NCBI GenBank assembly: GCA_900538355.1 | Contig: UPXS01000006.1 | Location: forward strand, 66,863-130,862 | Direction of reading: 5' to 3' | From: an uncultured Veillonella sp. | GTDB lineage: Bacteria > Bacillota > Negativicutes > Veillonellales > Veillonellaceae | DNA length: 64,000 bases | Shown: positions 1-6,668 of the stretch, one piece after another | Numbering within the stretch: the first letter of the stretch is position 1 | Layout of the letters: each line of letters starts with the position of its first letter | Position numbers and translations under genes: made by a program | The notes under the pieces: generated by a model | Told to the model about the DNA's origin: nothing | Database searches by the model: none | What the model saw: only the letters and a program-made list of their open reading frames with translations

Positions 1-140
1 AATGATGATTGAAGGCATGAAAAAAGGTCCGACTGTGAAGTCAGACCGTTTCTTCAATATTAAAACTTAGAAGCGAAGTCTGGCGACCAAACCATTTATG
101 CCTCACTTTGATATAAATTATATCATATCTAAATAGGGAA
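1..140. repeat. Partial copy A of the toxin/antisense cassette
   Basis: This stretch matches the right-hand part of the cassettes at 1210-1590 and 3119-3500. It contains the terminator hairpin (26-47), the block around 70-115 and the TATAAT box read on the minus strand (117-122). The toxin reading frame of this copy would lie to the left of the window and cannot be seen. Confidence 0.8.
19..110 (-). ncRNA. Putative antisense RNA of cassette A
   Basis: On the minus strand an extended -10 box (TGaTATAAT, 117-122) precedes about 90 nt that end in the hairpin GGTCTGAC/GTCGGACC followed by a T run. It corresponds to the antisense RNAs proposed for the two full copies. The RNA is inferred from promoter and terminator only. 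Its target would be outside the window. Confidence 0.5.
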
Positions 141-207
141 AGGAGGCTCATACGATTTCTTTTTTATTTTAAAGCATAATGAACCTATTCAAGAAATAAT
201 ATGCAAA

Positions 208-978
208 CTAAGCTTCACTGTCGTCAATATAAATATGTACAGAATTTGCTGGCCCCGCTAAACTACGGCCGATTTCAATCGTCATAGGTCCATACTTTAT
301 AAAGGATCTATTATTCTTATCATTAATTATATGTGGCATAGTATAGAAAAATAAATTCATTATCTTATCAAAGTCATTTATAATTTCTTCCTTACCTAAC
401 AACAAAATAGGTTCTTGATTTTTTCTTTGAAAATGTACACAGCATTCATCAGCAAGTGAATCATAAAAAGAATGCTTATCTACATATCCAGTTTCTAACC
501 AAATACTAATGGCCGTAAGCCAATCCAAAAAATCAACAGGCTTCTTATAAAAAATGTAATCTATAGGTGGGGAATTATATTCAGCACGATGTTTATCAAT
601 TCTAAAACTCGGAATTTCATTACTAACAATAATTTTGTTAATAAAATTATTTGAATCTAACTCAATAAACATACCTATAGCATAATTGTCCATTTCATTG
701 TATGCAATAGCGAGCCCTCTTTCACCTTCATAAAAAAACTCTTTTTCGTTGGTCCCCTCACTAAGTGTCATCATATGTGCATACACAGCTAAATTATCAT
801 CTCTGGTCCTTTTTGCCATTGAATTTAGAAAATCATATACTTCTATCTTTCCATTTTTTAATATATTCCTCTCAACATTAATATACTGACAATTATCTGC
901 TAACAAATTATTAATCCCCTTAAAATCAGCATATTCTAATGCAGATTTAAATATTAATAATACATGATTTACATTCAT
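208..978 (-). CDS. Hypothetical protein, possible tandem NTF2/SnoaL-like domains
   Basis: A 256-residue cytoplasmic protein with no signal peptide or membrane segment. I do not recognise the family with certainty. The two halves look alike in layout. Residues about 5-125 and 145-255 each start with an alpha-helical stretch containing 'LLADNCQYI' or 'SLADECCVHF', followed by a 'GK-E-I' segment and beta-rich sequence. That pattern is typical of NTF2/SnoaL-like folds, so a duplicated NTF2-like protein is a reasonable guess. The ATG follows a GAAGGCGGTG ribosome site. The gene sits alone between toxin/antisense cassettes A and B and is AT-rich, which suggests recent acquisition. No function is assigned. 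Confidence 0.55.
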   Translation of the reverse strand: MNVNHVLLIFKSALEYADFKGINNLLADNCQYINVERNILKNGKIEVYDFLNSMAKRTRDDNLAVYAHMMTLSEGTNEKEFFYEGERGLAIAYNEMDNYAIGMFIELDSNNFINKIIVSNEIPSFRIDKHRAEYNSPPIDYIFYKKPVDFLDWLTAISIWLETGYVDKHSFYDSLADECCVHFQRKNQEPILLLGKEEIINDFDKIMNLFFYTMPHIINDKNNRSFIKYGPMTIEIGRSLAGPANSVHIYIDDSEA

Positions 979-1226
979 CTAGGACACCGCCTTCAATAAA
1001 AGAAAAACTAATCATTAGCGCCTTAATAACTGAATTGACTACAATAAAACAAATCATACCACGTGCAGCTCATAATAATTTCATTATATAGTAAAAATTT
1101 ATTGAAATAAATCTATAAAACCCAAAATTCAGAACGATAGATAAGACTCTTTTTACTATAAGATGAATTCTAAAATATATTACGACAAATAAAAAGATAT
1201 TGATTAAAATAATTACAAAACGAAAA

Positions 1227-1264
1227 AGGTTCCTATTGGTCACCTAGGTGACTATTAGGAACCT
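1227..1264. terminator. Long hairpin at the left end of cassette B
   Basis: An inverted repeat centred on CACCTAGGTG with outer arms AGGTTCCTA/TAGGAACCT. On the minus strand it is followed by CCTTTTTCGTTTTG, so it should end minus-strand transcripts that run through the cassette. On the plus strand the following sequence is not T-rich. The same hairpin occurs at 3136-3173. Confidence 0.55.
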
Positions 1265-1272
1265 CTAATCTA

Positions 1273-1301
1273 TTTACTTTTATAATTAACACCACTATAT
1301 T
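1273..1301 (+). promoter_or_regulatory. Putative promoter of toxin gene B
   Basis: TTTACT and TATATT are separated by exactly 17 bp. The same spacing and boxes are kept in copy C although the spacer sequence differs slightly. The predicted 5' UTR is about 60 nt. Confidence 0.55.
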
Positions 1302-1365
1302 GAAATTGAGGCCTCTAAATGGGTCCAGCCTTTGCTAATCAACTCGAAGATTGGCGGTGATCAAT

Positions 1366-1443
1366 ATGAGTACATTCAAAGTGTTATCGTTGATGATTTC
1401 CTTTGGCATACTTGTGGCGACCATTATCATGGCAGCAAAGTGA
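1366..1443 (+). CDS. Small holin-like toxin peptide (copy B)
   Basis: A 25-residue peptide starting MSTFKVLSLMISFGILV and ending IIMAAK. It is one hydrophobic segment with a short basic end. The pattern MS-[YF]-x-x-L-x-LMI-x-FG is that of the putative holin-like toxins (Hol-Tox, related to TxpA), which insert into the cell membrane and are silenced by antisense RNA. The start follows GGCGGTGAT. An identical peptide is encoded at 3275-3352 with two synonymous differences (TTG/TTA and GTG/GTA), which argues that the frame is translated and selected. Toxicity is inferred from the family only. Confidence 0.7.
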   Translation: MSTFKVLSLMISFGILVATIIMAAK

Positions 1444-1483
1444 TTGACCTCTAGCTAAAAGCTAGCTTTCTAATTGGGGCATG

Positions 1484-1575
1484 AAAAAAGGCCCGACATA
1501 GAAGTCAGACCGTTTCTTCAATTTTACTTACTAGAAGCGAAGTCTGGCGTCCAAACCATTTATGCCTCACTTTGA
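1484..1575 (-). ncRNA. Putative antisense RNA opposing toxin B
   Basis: The minus strand has an extended -10 promoter (TGaTATAAT, 1581-1586), about 90 nt of RNA and the stem GGTCTGAC/GTCGGGCC (1490-1511) followed by six T. The stem closes fully only on the minus strand. On the plus strand the two G-T pairs become A-C mismatches. The RNA converges on the toxin mRNA, so their 3' ends would overlap if the toxin mRNA reads past its weak hairpin at 1450-1466. This is the arrangement of txpA/RatA. Confidence 0.6.
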
Positions 1576-1706
1576 TATAAATTATATCATATCTAAATAG
1601 GGAAAGGAATCAAAGGATTTCTTTCCCTATTTTCAATTACAAATGTTTATGGTGCATACGATAGTGACTTATATCATCGACAAGATATCCTCTTAATTGC
1701 TATATT

Positions 1707-1820
1707 TATAATATATTACTACTGGGCTGACGGATTCGTAGAATTGACTACATGCACAGTAGCGCACATCGTGTGATAGCCGACCGTCTGGGCAAGCTTT
1801 TGTTCAGGCGGTCTTTTTTT
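1707..1820 (+). promoter_or_regulatory. Leader with intrinsic terminator before the OFA transporter; possible riboswitch
   Basis: A TATAAT box (1707-1712) is followed by about 100 nt with small hairpins (GTAG/CTAC, CTAC/GTAG and CACA/TGTG). A GGCT (1725) may pair with AGCC (1778). A strong terminator follows: GACCGTCTG (1782-1790), CAGGCGGTC (1805-1813) and seven T, ending 66 bp before the gene. A terminator between promoter and gene means attenuation. The segment GCCGACCGTCTGGGCA resembles the conserved 3' end of the pfl/ZTP riboswitch (CCGCCTGGGCA). The usual 5' half of that aptamer is not clearly present, so the ligand is unknown. Confidence 0.5.
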
Positions 1821-1886
1821 GTTCTCTCATAGCAAATTTGCTATATAAATTTTTAATCATTTCACCGATATGAAAGGAGTTTTCTT

Positions 1887-3107
1887 ATGAGAAATCGTTG
1901 GCTTATTGCACTAGCTGCCATTGGTCTGCATATATCCATCGGTAGTGTGTACGCATGGAGCGTGCTCACACGACCTATTATGGCAGATATGGGATTTACT
2001 ATGTCTCAAACAACATGGACCTTCTCCCTAGCTATCCTGATGCTTGGACTGTCTGCAGGCTTTTTAGGATCCTTTGCAGAAAAAATAGGTCCTAAGAAAA
2101 GCGGCCTTCTTGCTATGTTATTCTGGGTGGCAGGCCTATTAGGCACTGCTTATGCACTTAGTGTCCATAATCTTACCTTACTCTATCTCTTCTATGGTAT
2201 CATCGGTGGTATCGGATTAGGTATTGGTTATATAACACCAGTTTCTACACTGGTAAAATACTTTCCAAATCGCCCAGGATTTGCCACCGGGTTAGCCATT
2301 ATGGGTTTTGGATTTGCTTCACTCATTGCAGGTCCACTTATGCAATTCCTCGTAGCTCAAGTTGGATTAGTAAATAACTTTATTATCCTCGGCGTAATCT
2401 ATCTAGTGATTATGGGCGCGTCTTCTCTTTATTTGAAAGCACCTCAACAAAAACAACCACCTCGAACTGCGAAAGATAAATCCACTATGTATGTTCATAA
2501 CCACGGCATGCTAGCCAATGATGCTATGAAAACTTGGCAATTTGGTGCCCTTTGGTGGATTTTCTTTATTAATATTACCTGTGGTATAGGTCTTCTATCC
2601 TTAGCATCCCCTATGGCACAAGAAACCATTGGTATGACACCTGCAGCAGCTGCATCACTAGTTGGTATCATCGGTATCTTCAATGGTGGAGGCCGTATTG
2701 TGTGGTCTACTATCTCCGACTACTTTGGCCGTGCACAAACTTACATACTATTCTTTATTATACAAATCATCGCATTCTACGTACTTGCCGAAACCAATAA
2801 TGCTCTAACATTCCAAGTTTTAATTCTTCTCATTATCACCTGCTATGGCGGCGGATTCGCCTGTATGCCAGCATATCTTGCAGACCTCTATGGCATACGC
2901 CAACTCTCCACTATTCATGGCCGCATTCTAACCGCTTGGGGATTAGCTGGTATAGTTGGTCCTATGCTCGTATCATACTTTCACGAAGCAGGATATGGAT
3001 ATACTACAGCCTTAGTATGCTTTGCTCTTCTATTCGTATTAAATACAATTATTGCTATAATCTTAAGAATATACGGCAAACGAGGTCTGCATAAAAGATA
3101 CTGTTAA
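1887..3107 (+). CDS. OFA-family MFS transporter (oxalate/formate antiporter-like)
   Basis: A 406-residue inner-membrane protein with about 12 hydrophobic segments. Its N-terminus, with 'GLHISIGSVYAWSVL' (residues 14-28) and the loop 'EKIGPKKSG' (65-73), is typical of the oxalate:formate antiporter (OFA) branch of the major facilitator superfamily. Members exchange or import small carboxylates such as oxalate, formate or lactate. The substrate cannot be told from sequence. The ATG follows AAAGGAG. The gene stands alone between cassettes B and C and is preceded by a leader with a terminator, so its expression is probably controlled by attenuation. Confidence 0.85.
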   Translation: MRNRWLIALAAIGLHISIGSVYAWSVLTRPIMADMGFTMSQTTWTFSLAILMLGLSAGFLGSFAEKIGPKKSGLLAMLFWVAGLLGTAYALSVHNLTLLYLFYGIIGGIGLGIGYITPVSTLVKYFPNRPGFATGLAIMGFGFASLIAGPLMQFLVAQVGLVNNFIILGVIYLVIMGASSLYLKAPQQKQPPRTAKDKSTMYVHNHGMLANDAMKTWQFGALWWIFFINITCGIGLLSLASPMAQETIGMTPAAAASLVGIIGIFNGGGRIVWSTISDYFGRAQTYILFFIIQIIAFYVLAETNNALTFQVLILLIITCYGGGFACMPAYLADLYGIRQLSTIHGRILTAWGLAGIVGPMLVSYFHEAGYGYTTALVCFALLFVLNTIIAIILRIYGKRGLHKRYC

Positions 3108-3135
3108 ATCCCCCGAACTAATTACAAAACGAAAG

Positions 3136-3173
3136 AGGTTCCTATTGGTCACCTAGGTGACTATTAGGAACCT
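3136..3173. terminator. Hairpin downstream of the OFA gene, left end of cassette C
   Basis: The same inverted repeat as 1227-1264. It may end the OFA transcript on the plus strand and antisense transcripts on the minus strand. The T run after it is clearer on the minus strand. Confidence 0.5.
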
Positions 3174-3181
3174 CTAATCTA

Positions 3182-3210
3182 TTTACTTTTATTATTGACA
3201 ACACTATATT
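3182..3210 (+). promoter_or_regulatory. Putative promoter of toxin gene C
   Basis: TTTACT (3182-3187), 17 bp, TATATT (3205-3210). The boxes and spacing match copy B. Confidence 0.55.
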
Positions 3211-3274
3211 GAACTTGAGACCTCTAAATGGGTCCTGCCTTTGCTAATCAACTCGAGGATTGGCGGTGATCAAT

Positions 3275-3352
3275 ATGAGTACATTCAAAGTGTTATCGTT
3301 AATGATTTCCTTTGGCATACTTGTAGCGACCATTATCATGGCAGCAAAGTGA
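3275..3352 (+). CDS. Small holin-like toxin peptide (copy C)
   Basis: A 25-residue single-span hydrophobic peptide identical in protein sequence to that at 1366-1443, with two codons changed silently. It has the same GGCGGTGAT ribosome site. It is followed by a small hairpin CTAGCTgaaAGCTAG (3360-3374) and then the antisense unit on the opposite strand. It belongs to the holin-like/TxpA-type toxins by pattern. The role in the cell is inferred. Confidence 0.7.
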   Translation: MSTFKVLSLMISFGILVATIIMAAK

Positions 3353-3391
3353 TTGACCTCTAGCTGAAAGCTAGCTTTCTAATCCTGGCAG

Positions 3392-3484
3392 GAAAAAAGG
3401 CCCGACATAGAAGTCAGACCGTTTCTTCAATATTAAAATTCGAGAAGCGAGAGCTGGCGTCCAAACCATTTATGCCTCACTTTG
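3392..3484 (-). ncRNA. Putative antisense RNA opposing toxin C
   Basis: Same signals as copy B: a minus-strand extended -10 box (3491-3496), about 90 nt, and a terminator stem (3399-3420) with a T run. It is predicted to pair with the 3' region of toxin C mRNA. Confidence 0.6.
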
Positions 3485-3544
3485 ATATAAATTATATCAT
3501 AATTAAGACAGGAATTATCTAAAACTGTTTTATATTAACTAATT

Positions 3545-3690
3545 GACTAAAATCCCCTTAATTACTTATAAATAGTAATTAAGGGGATTCATACTTGTAG
3601 CGACCATTATTATAGCAGCAAAGTGATTGTTTTCTAGCTTAAGCTATTTTAATAGTCATGAAAAAGCCCGACAAAACTTCTTCTTGAGCA
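3545..3690 (+). pseudogene. Decayed copy D of the toxin/antisense cassette
   Basis: From about 3590 the sequence matches the 3' half of the toxin gene, encoding ILVATIIIAAK then stop. The small hairpin and the start of the antisense terminator (aaaaagcccgac) follow. The 5' half, start codon, promoter and antisense promoter are gone. In their place, or just upstream, is a perfect 16-bp inverted repeat AATCCCCTTAATTACT/AGTAATTAAGGGGATT (3551-3589). Confidence 0.7.
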
Positions 3691-3786
3691 TTATAACACA
3701 AATATATAAACTAAAACCAATCAAAATAGTGTAATTTTATGTATTATAACCTACTTATATAACAATAATTTAGTCTATTTGACATA

Positions 3787-4286
3787 CTAAATCTGACTAT
3801 TAATAAAATTTTGTAGTACTAATTCACTTTCATGCATTTGCATTTTAAAATCATCATAATTAGCAGATTTATTAGGAATTTTAAAGCCAAGCTTAATAAT
3901 ATTTACATCATCACGCGTACTAACATTATTTTCATAGGTAGAACCCTTATTCAGATTTAATACAAGGGGTACTTGTCCTTCTGAGTCAGGATAAATATAT
4001 TATCCCTGACTTGCATCAAATCTATACATATATGCCAATACTTGCAAATAATCTCGTCCTCTAATATTTTCTATCGGTTTGTACTTTGCATCTACAATTA
4101 AACGAGGATCAGTTGATTTACTAATAAAATCAGGACATATTAAGCCTTTTCCATCTGAAAATAATTGTTGTGCACCAAATTTACTCTTATTTTTAGGATG
4201 ATAAAAGTGAGAACTTAATAATATATTAATATATTCTTCCCATAACCATGCACCATCAAATAAGATGCCATAAGAATTCTGTATAC
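3787..4286 (-). pseudogene. mcrC: mcrC remnant (McrBC restriction subunit), 5' truncated with an in-frame stop
   Basis: The minus strand encodes the C-terminal part of McrC, the nuclease subunit of the GTP-dependent McrBC system that cuts methylated DNA. Visible are 'YGILFDGAWLWEEY' and the PD-(D/E)xK core 'CPDF...LIVDAKYK'. The frame meets TAA at 4000-4002 and then continues open, in the same frame, for 70 more codons (beginning YIYPDSEGQV) to a TAG at 3787. A single nonsense change therefore splits it. The 5' half is missing: homology stops at 4286 where an IS-like inverted repeat begins. No mcrB is present. The gene is almost certainly non-functional. Confidence 0.8.
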
Positions 4287-4333
4287 TGAACTGCACCTCC
4301 AAAAATTGTGTCCAATTTTTGGGGTGCAGTTCA
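4287..4333. mobile_element. Fused inverted-repeat ends of an IS3-type element (remnant)
   Basis: A 47-bp near-perfect palindrome with arms TGAACTGCACCTCCAAAAATTG and CAATTTTTGGGGTGCAGTTCA separated by a few bases. The TGAACTGCACCCCAAAAATTG-type end is characteristic of IS3-family elements. No transposase lies between the arms, so this is either a scar left by internal deletion or a joined-ends product. It abuts the truncated mcrC. Confidence 0.6.
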
Positions 4334-4377
4334 AACAATCAGGTCTTTTTAGTAGATGCTAATTATCTGATAAGATT

Positions 4378-5298
4378 TTATACATCTAGATAAAAGTCAT
4401 CTAATAAGTATGTTTTAACAGGTGTAATATATAACTCATATTTCATAACAAGCTTAATCAATTCACTACTATCAATAAGTGTTATAGGTTTCCCTTCAGC
4501 TGCGGCTTGACGTGCTTGTTCAGTAAAAAGATTATTCGTTATAAATACACCATAATCAGCTTGAAACTTACTCATAGAACCAAGGAATTGGTTGATTTCA
4601 GGTTCTCCGACTTTGCCTGCATTATAACGCTTACATTGAATAACTACACGTGTAGTCCTAAAATCATCTTCATCACGATGATATCCATAACCATCTATAC
4701 CACCATCATTTGAAATTTTAATACTTTTCTCTGTAAACTTAACCCCCATTTCAGTTAGTAAAGCCCTTGAGAATTGTTCAAACTTTGCAGGTGACATATT
4801 ATTGATAGCCTCTTGTAATTTTGTTTTAAAATCATCAACTGGATCATTACCTATCACATCTGCATCGGCTTCTTCATCATCTGCTTCCGGATTAGAAATA
4901 ATACTATTTTTAATCTTTCTTTTTGCACTAGATTCTTCCCAATAAGCTTTTGCTTTATCTCTAACTTCCAACTCTACATCTAATTGAGATACATTAAGAG
5001 ATAGCCCGGCCTGTATTAATGTAATTTGTGGGTTATACTTCGTATAATTGATTAATTTCACATATTCTAACTCTTTAATAGCAAAGTTAAACTTAAAATC
5101 GAACTTCTTATATTGATTTCCTGTTTTCTTAGAAGTATAGATTTTCTGTTCAAACTCAGCAATATGTTCATCCATATCACAAATACGTTCACGTATTTCA
5201 GAACGATCTAGTCGACCACCAGCTTCCTGTAATACCAGTAAAATTGGTTTAATCAAATATGATATTTGTGCTTCTGAGTCTAACGTATCAAAATACAT
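4378..5298 (-). CDS. mrr: Mrr-type methylation-dependent restriction endonuclease
   Basis: A 306-residue cytoplasmic protein. Residues about 5-110 form the N-terminal winged-helix Mrr_N domain. An acidic linker (about 138-155) follows, and residues 165-290 hold the Mrr_cat nuclease fold. The PD-(D/E)xK residues are visible as 'NDGGIDGYG' and 'VVIQCKRY', followed by 'FITNNLFTEQAR'. The family is a type IV restriction enzyme that cleaves DNA with foreign methylation. The start follows AAAGGGAG. The gene has its own upstream region after gajB and is followed by the mcrC remnant, so it is the only intact type IV gene here. Confidence 0.88.
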   Translation of the reverse strand: MYFDTLDSEAQISYLIKPILLVLQEAGGRLDRSEIRERICDMDEHIAEFEQKIYTSKKTGNQYKKFDFKFNFAIKELEYVKLINYTKYNPQITLIQAGLSLNVSQLDVELEVRDKAKAYWEESSAKRKIKNSIISNPEADDEEADADVIGNDPVDDFKTKLQEAINNMSPAKFEQFSRALLTEMGVKFTEKSIKISNDGGIDGYGYHRDEDDFRTTRVVIQCKRYNAGKVGEPEINQFLGSMSKFQADYGVFITNNLFTEQARQAAAEGKPITLIDSSELIKLVMKYELYITPVKTYLLDDFYLDV

Positions 5299-5528
5299 AA
5301 CAAACTCTCCCTTTATAATTTATAATCTTAAGTATTTAAATGTTTATCCAGTCTAATCAATAAATAATTAGCAACTCCTCTAGGTCTACATAACATAAAA
5401 CAATAAAATATACTATTATACTTAATAAATAATCACTTATCTATTGTATTTGAAACATACAAAATATTATTCAAGTCATAAATTTAATTAGAACGCTTTA
5501 TAAAATCTGATAGTTCTTATTAAAAAAA

Positions 5529-6668
5529 TTATGTATCTTTATATTCTGGTTTTAAGTATTCATTTTCAATAGTCCTAAACAAGTCATTTTTAAGAATATA
5601 TAATTTTAACTTAGCTCTAGATAAAGCTACATAGAATACATTCTTAGAAATAGTTGAGACATTACTAGGTAGGCTAAATGAATCATCTAATATATTATCA
5701 TATGTATTTGTTAATATTATACAAACCTCCTCATAAGTACTGCCTTTAGAGTAAGACCAATTCATAGCATTAAAAACATAATGACTAGCTCTGCTATATA
5801 CTAATTTAATTATTCTATCATTGTCCAAAATACTTTTTAAAGATGTAGCATCTACATTAATTATTTCACTGTCAGCAAGATTAGCTGAGTTAATAGGTAT
5901 TGATAATTTCTTAAAGATTAAATCACAGATAGCTGGCCCACAGCGTCTCGAACTACATAATGTATCTGTATCAACAGTTATACCTTCAGCCTCTACATTA
6001 CAAATATAGTCATCATAAGTTATATCTCTTTTACGCGTTCCTTGTCCCCGACTAAAAGGTCGACCAGTATTGTTTAGTCCAGATACTGAGTGCTGATAAT
6101 AATCACCTACTGTAATAATATTATCTATACATTTAAACATTTTGATTAAAAAGTCGTAATCACTATTCCGATAATCTTGTACTTCATCAATTAACACCCT
6201 ATCAAAAAAGCAATTAAGCTTTTTCAGAGCTTTTTCCGCAATTGTATAATCACCATCTTTAGTACTTAAAGCTAACTCACTCATTAAATCACAATAAAAC
6301 TTATTGTCTTTAGAGATATAATGCTCTATATATTCTTTTTTTTTATATTTAGGATTAAAACGACCATTAATTCTAGGCTTTGGAGATGCACTTGTTTCTA
6401 CACCAAATATTGATTTATTCGAATCAAAGGCCTTTGTTATAGAAAAAACATACGGAAAAAGTATATATCTATATAAGAAAGCTGAAAATGTCAGTATGCA
6501 TGTTTTATCCGGAATATACCCAAATCTTTTAATAATTTCATTACTTATATTTTTTATATTCTCATGTGTAAAGGCTAAAATTAAATTTTTTTCTTTTTCA
6601 ACTAGCGTTTGACAAAGATAATAAGTTTTTCCAGAACCAGCAACAGCTAAAACTAACTTCTTATCCAT
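5529..6668 (-). CDS. gajB: Gabija-like GajB, UvrD/Rep-type helicase
   Basis: A 379-residue superfamily 1 helicase-like protein. Walker A 'AVAGSGKT' lies at residues 8-15, Walker B 'LIDEVQD' near 163, motif III 'VGDYYQHS' near 190 and the C-terminal 'FYVALSRAK' near 350. It starts inside the last codons of the OLD-family gene (16-bp overlap), the arrangement of Gabija anti-phage systems. There GajB is thought to sense nucleotide depletion or unwound DNA and activate GajA. At 379 residues it is shorter than typical GajB (about 490), mostly in the helicase 2A/2B region. The membership call rests on gene pairing and motifs. Confidence 0.78.
   Translation of the reverse strand: MDKKLVLAVAGSGKTYYLCQTLVEKEKNLILAFTHENIKNISNEIIKRFGYIPDKTCILTFSAFLYRYILFPYVFSITKAFDSNKSIFGVETSASPKPRINGRFNPKYKKKEYIEHYISKDNKFYCDLMSELALSTKDGDYTIAEKALKKLNCFFDRVLIDEVQDYRNSDYDFLIKMFKCIDNIITVGDYYQHSVSGLNNTGRPFSRGQGTRKRDITYDDYICNVEAEGITVDTDTLCSSRRCGPAICDLIFKKLSIPINSANLADSEIINVDATSLKSILDNDRIIKLVYSRASHYVFNAMNWSYSKGSTYEEVCIILTNTYDNILDDSFSLPSNVSTISKNVFYVALSRAKLKLYILKNDLFRTIENEYLKPEYKDT

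Larger units (their letters stand above)
1210..1590. repeat. Toxin/antisense cassette repeat, copy B
   Basis: About 381 bp that are nearly identical to 3119-3500. In order it holds a long palindromic hairpin (1227-1264), a plus-strand promoter (TTTACT 1273-1278, 17 bp, TATATT 1296-1301), the 25-residue toxin frame (1366-1443), a small hairpin (1450-1466), the terminator stem of the antisense RNA (1490-1511) and the antisense promoter (1581-1586). Confidence 0.85.
3119..3500. repeat. Toxin/antisense cassette repeat, copy C
   Basis: A direct repeat of 1210-1590 in the same orientation with only scattered differences. It carries the same hairpin (3136-3173), promoter (3182-3187 and 3205-3210), toxin frame, antisense terminator stem (3399-3420) and antisense -10 box (3491-3496). 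It begins 12 bp after the OFA transporter stop codon. Confidence 0.85.

Noticed and set aside
3770..3815. Plus-strand promoter TTGACA-16-TAATAA near the end of the mcrC remnant
   Set aside because: The boxes are fair, but the sequence is very AT-rich and nothing downstream on the plus strand looks like a gene, so chance is likely.
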